The position numbers were made by a program, and so were the translations under genes. Below the pieces are notes generated by a model. The model had not been told where the DNA came from and did not search any database. It saw nothing but the letters and a program-made list of their open reading frames with translations. A DNA stretch of 64,000 nucleotides from Coniella vitis (taxonomy: Eukaryota > Ascomycota > Sordariomycetes > Diaporthales > Schizoparmaceae): positions 1,860,001 to 1,924,000 of the forward strand of contig WUJK01000008.1 in the NCBI GenBank assembly GCA_011317545.1, given 5' to 3'. Below, piece by piece: positions 54,648 to 64,000 of the stretch. Each line of letters opens with the position of its first letter. Position 1 is the first letter of the stretch.

Positions 54648-57600
54648 ATGGCCGACGCACCCAAAGACACTACTCCTCCAGCTGGTACGTTGCTCCCGAC
54701 CCGGCACACGCGACAAGTTTTCCTCCCCAGCTCGCTGGGAAGTCACGCGAGAACTGGCAAAGCTTCGTTGTATGCTGACATGACTCTTTTGCACAGACGC
54801 ACCTGTGCCAGAGAACACTGACGCACAAGTCAACGGTACTGAAGAGTCCCCAGCTGTTGAAGATGGCGTGGAACCTGCTCTAGAAGGTATGCCTTGACGC
54901 AGGGAGGATTCTCCCCGACCTCGTTGTCACTTTTCGTGCGGCTGAGGGCTCACAGCGAGCGAGCTGGTAGCTGATTCTTGTCCGACAGATGCGACCTATC
55001 TTTTGACGATTGTCCTGCCCCACGAACCAGGCAAATTAGAAATCACGGTCAGCAAGGAACCAGTCTGAAAAAGATGGGGTGTTGAACAGACGCTGAACAT
55101 CCTTGCAACAGGTCTCTCCCCAGGAGCAAGTCCACGAAGTCCGCCAAGCCATCATTGAGTTCCCCGATGCGCTGCAGTATTCCTGCTTCCACCTCGAGCA
55201 CAATGGCGAGCGTATCAACGACTTCATTCCGATCGCCGAGATTAAAGACATTGCCTCCGGCTCCGAGCTGCGCTTGGTTGAGGACCCTTACACCGAGAAA
55301 GAAGCAAGATTACATATGGTCCGAGTCCGGGAGCTCATTGGCGCTTCAGGCGACCGCACCGACGCGATACAAGGTGTTCTCCCTGGACTTTCCTTGTTTG
55401 AAAAGGTTGCTGCCGAGTGCGGGGATGTTATCGACAAGACGAACCAGGAGCAAGCGGCGATTGGAGAGTACGACTTCAACACCGTGCCTTCACTTTCCTC
55501 TTTGCTTCCCGCAGAACAAGACCCGGCACCCAAGACAGTGAAGGCCATTTCTCTCTCGTCCTGGAACCCTCCACCAGCACATCTCCGCCAAAAGGGCCAC
55601 CTTCTCTATCTGATTGTGACGACCAATGAGGGCGAGCAATTCCAGATTACTGCGCATGTTGGAGGCTTCTTTGTCAACAAGTCTTCCAACGCCAAATTCG
55701 ACCCTTTTCCCCGTCAAGCTCCCAAGAGTGCTTCCGCACACTCGCTCTTGGCTTTGATTGGCGAAATTTCCCCATCATTCAACGAATCATTTGCGCAACT
55801 CCAGGCATACAACAGCCGTCGCGAGCCTCTGGCGACCTTCCAAATCACCAACACCATTCCTACCGCACCATGGGTTGTCCCCCCCATGTCTGCTCCCGTC
55901 TGCGCGCATAGCCCTGATATCACACGGAGCCAAGAGACTTTCCTCATTGCTGGTGTGGAGGGCACCGACACTCTGCGTGACTGGAACGAAGAATTCCAGT
56001 CTGCCAAGGAGCTGCCCAAGGATAGTGTCCAGGACCGGGTCTTTAGGGAGCGTCTATTGGCAAAGCTGTATGCCGACTACAACGATGCGGCTGCGCGAGG
56101 CGCAGTGATGGTGGCTCGTGGCGAGGTTGCCCCTCTCAACCCCACCGAAGGACGTGATGCCCAGATCTTTGTGTACAACAACGTCTTCTTTTCCTTTGGC
56201 GCTGATGGAGTTGGCACATTTACTTCGGAGGGTGGTGACGAGGCAGCTCGTGTTGCTACTGGCAAGGATGTTGCAGGAGTGAAGGCGGTCAACCAGCTCG
56301 ATATTGACGGTCTGTACACTCCAGGTACCGTGGTTGTGGATTACCTTGGAAAGCGCATTGTCGGTCAGAGCATTGTGCCAGGCATCTTCAAGCAGCGGGA
56401 GCCTGGCGAGAACCAGATCGACTACGGTGCAGTCGACGGCAAGGATGTCGTTGCAGCAAATGAGAAGTTTGCCGCGCCCTTCGAGAAGCTCTCGCAGGCC
56501 ATGAAGGTCAAGAAGCACGCCGTATGGGACAAGGACGGCAAGCGCTTCGATTTGGAGGCCAGTGTTGAGACCAAGGGTCTTCTGGGCACCGATGGACGCA
56601 AATACGTTCTGGATCTGTACCGTATCACCCCGCTGGACATTTCGTGGCTGGACGAGATGGCTGCCGAGGAGACCAACGACTACCCACACAGGATGACAGT
56701 ACTGCGTGGTGAGCTTGTTGAGCTTTTCCACAGGCAAAAATTGCGGGAATGGCTGAATGCAGAGATCGCTAAGCGCGCAGAGGCCAAGAAGGACGAGAAG
56801 CCTGCTATTGAGGCCTCTGAAGAAGAAAACAAGGAGAAGACCGAGGAGAAGACTGAAGAGAAGGCTGAGAAGGCCGACGAGGCCGAGGCTGAGGCCGAGG
56901 ACGCCAAGAAGGAGCCTTCCAGCGACGACCGGATTGATGCCAACGACTTCAAGTTCGCCTTGAACCCTGATGTTTTCAGCGGCCAGGTCCCCCAAACAGA
57001 TGCCGAGAAAGAGGAGATGGCAGCTGATGAGCAAGACGTCCGCGCAGCCTGCACCTTCTTGAGAGAAAAGGCCATCCCTGAGCTTCTGAACGACCTCAAG
57101 GACTCTGACGCCAGCTTCCCCATGGACGGCTCGTCGTTGCGCAGCCTGCTCCACAAGCGTGGTATCAATATGCGCTACTTGGGTAAGATTGCGACCCTCA
57201 GCGAGGGATCGCGCTTGCAGAGCATGCGTGAGATCTGCGTTCGCGACATGATTGTGCGTTCCTTCAAGCATATTGCTGCCAAGTACCTGAAGTACCTCCC
57301 TCTGCCTCTGACCTCGGCCTGCGTTGCCCACCTCCTGAACTGCTTGCTCGGAAGCGGTCTGAACCCTAAGCCCACTGCCGAGGTTGACCAGTCGCTCCGC
57401 TCGCTGTATGATGACGCCGACCTGTCTTTTGAGAGCGTTACGCCCGAGAGCCTGAGAGCGGCCATTGAGAGCGAGACGCAACAGCGGTTCCGCTACAAGC
57501 TCGAGCCAGAATGGTACAACCAACTCAGCCACTTGCAAGTGCTGCGTGAGGTGTCGTTGAAGCTCGGTCTTCAGGTGCAATACAAGGAGTACGCTTTCAC

Positions 57601-58777
57601 AGCCGACTCCGCAGCACCAGCGCAGCCTGCTGTCGAGGCTCCAGTGACGAACGGCACTGGCAGCGAAGGCAGCAAGAAGAAGAAGAGCAAGAAGTCGCGC
57701 GATGGCTCGCCTGCTTCTGCTGCTCCGGTCGCCGTACCCCACACGTTTACGACTGACGATATCGTCAACGTTGTGCCTATTGTCAAGGATTCTTCGCCAC
57801 GCAGCTCCCTGGCCGAAGAAGCCCTGGAGGCTGGCAGAATCTCGATTGCGCAGAACCAGCGCAAGCTGGGCCAGGAACTCCTGCTTGAGTCCTTGTCTCT
57901 CCACGAGCAGATCCACGGCATTCTGCACCCCGAGGTGGCGCGTGTCTACCACCAGCTGTCCATGATCTACTTCCAGCTCGATGAGAAGGAGGCTGCTGTT
58001 GAACTCGCACGCAAGGCCATCCTCGTCGCCGAGCGCACCATTGGCGTGGACTCACAGGAGACCTTGCTCGACTACCTCAACCTCAGCCTGTTCCTGCACC
58101 AGCTGGGCGACAGCCGCACGGCTCTCGAGTACTCCAAGTACGCTCTCAAGCTGTGGCGCACCATCTACGGCCCCGACCACCCCGACACCATCACCACCAT
58201 CAACAACGCCGCGGTGATGCTGCAGCACCTCAAGGCCTACCACGAGTCGCGCCGCTGGTTCGAGGAGTCGCTCCGCATCTGCGACAAGATCTTTGGCAAG
58301 CAGAGCATCAACTCGGCCACCCTCCAGTTCCAGCTGGCCCAGGCCCTTGCTCTCGACAATGACTCCAAGGGCGCCGTCGTGCGCATGCGCGAGTCGTACA
58401 ACATCTTCTTGCAGGAGCTTGGCGCCGACGACAAGAACACCAAGGAAGCCGAGTCGTGGCTCGAGCAGCTGACGCAAAACGCCGTCTCGATTGCTAAGCA
58501 CAACAAGGACCAGGAGGCCCGCAGACTGCGCGCTGGCATCCGCTTCACGCCACGCACGCTGCCCTCGCGAGGCAGCGTCGCCGCCCCGACCAACAACACG
58601 GGCACCGCTGCCTCGCACGAGGTGGAGAAGAAGCCCGCTCTGGACTCGCGCAGCATCGACGAGCTGATCAAGTTCATCGAGGGCACCGACAAGAAGACCA
58701 AGAGCAGCAGCAAGAAGACGGGCAACAAGAACCCCAAGCGTCGAGGAAACGGACAGCAGGTGTCTTCGCAGGCTTAG
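54648..58777 (+). CDS. CLU1: Clustered mitochondria protein Clu1/Tif31 (eIF3-associated)
   Basis: Four exons, 54648-54684, 54797-54886, 54989-55047 and 55112-58777, give 1283 residues, the usual family size. The first three exons are tiny and encode MADAPKDTT, an acidic stretch, and TYLLTIVLPHEPGKLEIT, the start of the CLU N-terminal ubiquitin-like domain, which continues VSPQEQVHEVRQAI in exon 4. The central CLU domain (residues ~360-600) includes RDWNEEFQ, YTPGTVVVDYLGKRIVGQS and DLYRITPLD. A charged EK-rich linker follows (EEENKEKTEEKTEEKAEK), then the eIF3-p135-like region, then TPR-type repeats near residues 1000-1140 (LYLHQLGDSRTALEYSKYAL-like helices). The tail is Lys/Ser-rich. The family binds mRNAs for nuclear-encoded mitochondrial proteins and keeps mitochondria distributed. 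It converges on the forkhead gene. Confidence 0.93.
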
Positions 58778-60549
58778 AAGGCCTGCGTCGACAAAGAGAA
58801 TGCAGACCCCGTTCCAATCGTCCATTACATGTTGCGCTGACTAAGAATCCCCCATCTGAACCATAAACATATGTCAAAAGAATGGCCGACGATCAACGTA
58901 CCGGGGAAGCAAAGCAAAAGTGGGAAATTTCGTCAGCCTAAGCGGTTCGAAAAGCAAATCCAAGAATAAGAGGGATCCGAGGAGTAACGTTCCGTGAAAG
59001 CTGGATCGAAAGGAAGAAAAGGGGGGGGGGGGGTCCAAGAGGATCGAATCCTCTTAACCCACCCATCTTCCTTTGGCATGTAATTGATAACCTTTTCTCA
59101 TCATTTACTTGAACCGGGGATGAGAGCCCGGGGCTACAGACTATCACTCTGCTCGGTATCTCGTTGCTTGTACATGTATATAGCTTTTCAATTTGGGATG
59201 CATCATGGTATGGGTTGGATGTGAACCAAAAGCAGGAAAAACATCAAAACACTAAACACCAAAATCACACACACACACACACACAATAAAGACAGGGGAC
59301 AAAGAAAAAGGCGAAGCAACTCACAAGATATCAATCCCCGATAAAAACCAACAATACTTGTGTACTTTAAGCAGGGAACGGGGAGAAAAAAAAAGAGGCA
59401 AAAGGGAAAACATGACGAGGAAAAAGGCTCACGGGGCGGGCTCACAAAAGCGGAACGGTGACAAACTCCTTGCTTTTTACTTGCTACTTTTCCGCTTTTT
59501 CCTTCTTTGCTTTTGGTTTGCCAGCAAGCAGTCAATCGGTTCGCGTAGTTTAGCATGGTATTGATTGTATCGATGGATAGGTGTGAGGGGCCCGGGGTGA
59601 GACGGGGGGGAAAGAGAGAGAAAGAAAAAAATGTATAACTCCACTCAAAAAAGAAACCGGTACAATATCTATCCGTGGGATGGTCTTGGTGATACTACTT
59701 AAACCAGCAGTAGTCAAGTGTCTGAATGAATAAATGAATGCATGGATGGATGACTGAATGTACATGTTGTACTATGTAACATGGCGCGAATACCACATCA
59801 CACCACCAACTTGACTCCATAGCATTCCCATACATAATCATTCCGTCAATCTCACTTCAATTCAACATTTCAAAACTTCACAGCACAATATATACGACAC
59901 AACATGCAACGTGAACGTAAAGTCGGATGCGACGCATAAACTAGACTCGCGACCAAACCAGCCATGCTTGAGGGAAGAAAAAGCATGTCACAGTGGCAGT
60001 GTAGGTGAATGCCGGCCGCCCGCCCGCTCAATGCGACCACTCGCCATGCCCTACACGTAGTCCCTACAATTCCCCCATTTCCACAGGCCGTTTTTCACGG
60101 CTCTAGTTGTCTTCTCGCGATTTGAAATGTGAAAGCCAGAGAACAGAGGGGGAAGAGACAGTACAAGAGAAGCAAAAGGAGAGACAAGTTAGTCACAAGC
60201 CAGCCAGCCACTCGATATGTCTCGTCGGAGGGAAAGAAACCCCCTCTCCAAACACACAGTGCAATGATGCATGCTTCGTGATCATAAAACCAGCAACGAT
60301 TTGATTGTGACTTTGAGCTGAACAACCCCAAAAGGGCGCATTATCCTCTTGCTACCGAAAAGAACAGTGATTAAAAGACGTATTGATCGGTGAACGATTG
60401 ATTCGAGGCTGTACAATGGACTCTGACCAATGCTGAGTGAATTCATGTAGAAAGAGTAAGTACGTCCGTATTGATTGCGGAGGTCCGCCCCGGCACTGGT
60501 TGTGCAAAGTGCGTCATGAAACCATCGACCACAGCAGTGGCGTCAAGTG
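58778..60549. other. Intergenic between convergent CLU1 and forkhead gene
   Basis: 1.77 kb. It includes a G12 tract (about 59021-59032) immediately followed by a perfect short hairpin, AAGAGGAT..ATCCTCTT with a CGA loop (59036-59054), and a CA-dinucleotide repeat (about 59268-59285). No gene supported. Confidence 0.5.
59036..59054. repeat. Perfect 8-bp stem, 3-nt loop hairpin beside a G tract
   Basis: AAGAGGAT and ATCCTCTT are exact reverse complements around CGA. It lies 258 bp after the CLU1 stop. The GGATCGAATCC core looks like a tRNA T-loop but no tRNA body surrounds it. Confidence 0.6.
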
Positions 60550-62882
60550 TTAGACCCTGCCTCTGCTAGCTGATGCAAATGACTGGCTCTTGGACATGGA
60601 TGCATTTAATGTCTCATGATACGAGCTAATGCTTTGGAACCCCCTATGATAAGAACCGTTAGTATTTGCGGCCTTGTCGAATTGTCGACTTTGCTTTCAT
60701 TTTTCAACAACTTACTTTGTGAGATCAATGCCGTGATTATCGTCGTCCTCGTCATCGTCATCGGCCTCCTCAAACTTGAGAGTGTCCTCTGTTGCTGCAG
60801 TTCCTGGACGGCCATTCTGAGTCGGACTGCCCACTGGAGACTTGGACATCCGAGGCGGACTACTACTTTGCGGGATTGGTCCAAGGGTCTTGGACGGACT
60901 CATGTCGAGCAAAGGCTTGATAGGCGTGCTGCCATACTCGGCGAATTTCCAGAAGGGCGCCGGAGAGCTCGTCGGCATGTGCTGACTTGGTCGTTGGAGA
61001 GTGCTCGGGGGCACTAGCTGAGGGTGAACCTTGAGAGGAGCTGGGGTGACAAGAGAGGTGCCATCGTCCTGCAGGTAGGAGGAGCTGAGAAGAGGAGATC
61101 GGGGCGGGGCATCGGTGATCGATTGCGAACCTCCAATGGGTTGACGATGACGGGGCAGAGGGCTGCCGTCGCCAGAATCGGCATGGTCAGTCGAGTCGAT
61201 GCGACGTGTACGATCAGGTGTCATGTGCGACATGCGTAATGCGGAACGGGGCTGAGGCGAACCAGACGGCGATACTCTGCGCTTGCGAGTCGAGTTTGGC
61301 TCCTTGGCAGCCATATCCCGCGGTCCCTGTGTGATGTAGTTCAAGTGGTTGGGCGAGGAGGGATTGGACGAGCCACGATGGCCGCCGCGACCACCCTTCC
61401 AGGCATTCTTGATCATGTCGTCCCGGCACTCTGCTGTGATTTGCCACTTCATTCCTTTGCCGGGCTCGTCGGTAGATCTCGCAACCTTTTCAAAGGCCTT
61501 GTTGAGAGACAAATTATGTCGAATCGAATTCTAAATGAGGTCAGTATGCGCTCAAGACGTCCAAGACGCGTATAAGAATCTGCATACCTGCCAGCCCGAT
61601 GGTTGCTGATGTCTGTAGTAAGCGTAGTGATCCATTATGTAATTATAGATGCCATTGAGATTCAGCTTTTCCTCTGCCGTGCTCATTATGGCTTGTGTGA
61701 TCATTTGAGCATAGCTGTACTGCGGCTTGATGCCCTTGTTCTCATCCAAACTCAGGTCCATATCATTCGTATTCAAGATCATGCTTGCGGCGGCGGATGC
61801 TCGCGAAGGCGAGTGTTTCACAATCGTCTGGAGCTTGTTGCGAGAGGGCGGTGTTCCGGGACGTTTGTAATTGGGTGGCGCTGGCGCGATGGCTTGCTGC
61901 CCGCGTATTTGTCTGCCCTGATGGTCACCCTGCGATGACGATGGCCTGCCACTCGTAGTTGAGCCGGCATGGTTTGCGTGAGCGGCATCGCCGACTGCCG
62001 GAAGGTCTGCCTCGGTGAGTCCAGCGCGTGAAAGGTAGGTGTCATGTATCCTGAGAGGCTCTTGCTCGGGCAGAACAATCATCATTTCAATGCCTGCAAT
62101 TTCAAGCACATCTCCACTTCCCAGAGGCTTGACAGCGTCCAGAGGCAGGCCAGTCATGTTGAGCCGCACGCCGTTCCTTCCCTTGACCTTGAGGATCCAT
62201 CTGCCACTATCGTATTCTGAATTGAAAAAGATGCTCGCATGGCGACGAGAAATCATTTTGCTGGGGCCAAGATCAATGTGGATAAATTCTTCATCATCGT
62301 CCGGATCAACAGGTTGTGGGGGGTCCGACGACCGCCCAATGTTGATGGTGGTCTTTTTCACGTAAAAGGTCCAGCCGAGACCGACAATCTTGGCGAAGGC
62401 GTTGATACCATCCTCGCCGCTGAGTCGCGAATTGGAGTGATCTCGATTTGCCTGGATAGTTTGGTTCTGCGGCGCGACGAGATGCTCGCTGACCTTATCG
62501 ACGACCAAATCGAATACTTTTGCGTTGTTGACGGAATCATCTGCCAAGAGGCTGGAATCTTGGATGGCGCTGAGATCGGGTTCGTCACCGGCAGAATCCC
62601 TTGGAGAGGGAGGAGAAGAGCCACTGGCCTGAGTGCAGGGAGACTCTTGTGTGTCAGCAATTGCACGGCACCAGCTGCGCAGGCCCAAAGCCTCGTTGGG
62701 AGGGCATCTCCCAGACGGCCGGCATGCGGTGACTGGAGCATACAAAGAGGCCGGGCGAGACTAACCTTCTTTCTTCGTTTGGCAGGGCGTGAGGGAGACG
62801 AATCGTCAGGGTGATCCAGAGCCACTTCTTTGCGCATCGAGTCGCGGCGGGCGCGCTGAGTGCGCTTTGCAGGGCTAGGCAT
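60550..62882 (-). CDS. FKH2: FHA-forkhead transcription factor (Fkh1/Fkh2-like)
   Basis: Four exons on the minus strand: 62882-62766, 62628-61588, 61530-60716 and 60643-60550, giving 688 residues. The N-terminus is basic (PSPAKRTQRARRDS, PAKRRKK). The FHA domain is near residues 115-220: TINIGRSSD, KMISRRHASIFF, GRNGVRLNM. The forkhead domain is split by the intron at the WQ|NSIRHNLSL junction: YSYAQMITQAIMST, LNGIYNYIMDHYAYYR, GWQNSIRHNLSLNKAFEKV and GKGMKWQI. A Ser/Pro-rich tail with many SP/TP sites follows. The last exon is easy to miss: after GIDLTK the sequence AAAGTAAGT is a strong donor, with ACTAAC and CATAG ahead of GFQSISSYHETLNASMSKS and a stop at 60550. The exon 2 acceptor could also be 15 bases earlier (62643). 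Fkh proteins drive G2/M and hyphal gene programmes and bind GTAAACA; this is family knowledge. Confidence 0.9.
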
Positions 62883-64000
62883 GACAAAGAACCTCAGCTC
62901 CAACAACCGGTGGCACGAGGATACGAGTCTGGCCGGACATGCAGGCTAGTCGAAGAGTTGGGCGGTCGGAGTAGCCAAGGACGGTGGATTGTGACGGTAA
63001 GGCGACGGAATGAGGGTGCGCGCAAAGGTAAATAAGAAAAGGGTGCGCGCAAAGGGATGCGATGTTTTGGATCCGGGCCGGCGGGGATAAGAAGATGCGA
63101 TCGGCGCCTCGAATGGCTTCAAAGGAAGAGAACAGCGACACTAACGGCCACGTCTTCTTGTTGTTAGTCTCGAGGGCGGATAGGGCCGACAATGGGCGCA
63201 GCAAGTACATGGCGGCAGAAGAGACGGGGGCCTAGCATACCGAGGCTTGCGGTGCACGCAGTACAGGCGTGAAGCAGAGGGCGAGGCAGGTGATGGTTCT
63301 GCAGCGCAACTGCAGGGGAGGAGGGACGAGTGGTTGGAGACACTGTCAACGTGAGAATGACGATAGGGTCGAGTCTAGGGAGGGCTGAAGCGTCGCGGTA
63401 AGATGGCAAAAAGTCGGGTCACAGGCCGGCGCGCCAAGATAGGGCAGCATGGGCGGGGGCCGCAAAGGAGAGAGCTTGGCGGGAGGGTTTGGCAGCTGGC
63501 AACTATGAAAAGGTCATGATGCAAATTCGCGATCGCGTTAATTGGAACACGCTTTTACTGAGCTTTTGCTGTGGGCTGGCTGGTGCTGCTGGGCAGGTGC
63601 TGCTGCTGGGTTGGGGCTGGGGCTGGAGCTGCTGGGCTGGGGTGGGGAACCATGCCCTGCCGAATTCCACGGCCTGAGGTGGGGCCTTGGGGCTGGCGCT
63701 GCAAGTCACTGCAAGGTAGCAGTCACGGCGCCATGTGGCCTCTATGGTACTTTCTGGCTACCTGTCAAGGGCCGTTTGCCAAAGACGCAGGAACGGCCCC
63801 GCGGCAGCCAGGATTGTGGCCTCCCTGTTTCTGAACGTTTTTGGCGTCCTGCTTGTCCTTGTCCTTGTCCTTGAATGAGATGTGTGCTTGCCTGTTTGTG
63901 TCGTGCTTGCCTTTTTCTAGTTGGCTTTCTTTCCTGTTGTTTTGTGCTGTGCTCTTTCGCCCGTTGCAACTTCCCTTTTGCCATCTCTGCCTCTTGTTTG
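62883..64000. other. Forkhead gene promoter side, to window end
   Basis: 1.1 kb upstream of the forkhead ATG. It contains a G/C/T-rich tract of GCTGGG-like units (about 63570-63650) and a GTCCTT run (63852-63873). No gene supported. Confidence 0.5.

Noticed and set aside
56054..57952. 632-codon open frame on the minus strand
   Set aside because: It lies entirely antisense to CLU1. GC-rich third positions keep the opposite strand open, and it shows no independent motif.
59036..59054. GGATCGAATCC resembling a tRNA T-loop
   Set aside because: It is the loop of a simple perfect hairpin, with no tRNA body around it.

Overview
The window is a 64 kb piece of a filamentous ascomycete nuclear chromosome. 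Short introns (about 50-120 nt) with GT..AG ends and CTAAC/CTGAC-like branch sites, long intergenic spaces and fungal-type proteins (Irs4, Ase1, Clu1/Tif31, Ats1, Tyr1) all point to Pezizomycotina. The protein style suggests Sordariomycetes, possibly Hypocreales, but this is an inference and no species is claimed. The genes are mostly housekeeping genes on both strands. There is no bacterial-style operon, CRISPR array or recognisable transposon.

Left part (1-13.8 kb): the 3' end of the checkpoint-clamp gene rad9, an RCC1-repeat protein (Ats1-like), prephenate dehydrogenase (TYR1, five exons), the CSB/Rad26 Snf2 repair ATPase, a divergent pair of ribosomal protein genes (RPS14/uS11 and RPL7/uL30) sharing a 380 bp promoter, and the mitochondrial Fe-S assembly factor ISA2. 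RPL7 intron 2 contains a candidate C/D snoRNA whose guide matches the conserved 25S rRNA segment that, in budding yeast, is targeted by snoRNAs including the RPL7-intron-encoded ones. The first TYR1 intron carries a second, weaker snoRNA-like pattern.

Middle part (15-32 kb): a P450 with a GC-AG intron and an apparent one-base frameshift at its C-terminus, a secreted Ser/Thr-rich PAN-like protein, a DUF2306-type membrane protein, a CorA-like Mg2+ transporter with GQN in place of GMN, a small putatively N-myristoylated protein with an apparent frame break, and a second, oversized P450 riddled with simple repeats. Genes are sparse here, with 1.5-2.5 kb gaps.

Right part (32-64 kb): an EH-domain Irs4-like protein, the spindle midzone protein Ase1, a ferric reductase, a 7.1 kb gene-empty stretch, an uncharacterised 848-residue protein, Clu1/Tif31 and an FHA-forkhead transcription factor. 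I found a fourth forkhead exon that simple ORF calling misses. The intergenic spaces carry long A/T tracts and many copies of a TACTATGTAC-like motif. The genes do not form one pathway, and I see no metabolic cluster or novel multi-gene system. The most interesting signals are the intronic snoRNA candidates, the two frame breaks, and the dispersed intergenic motif.
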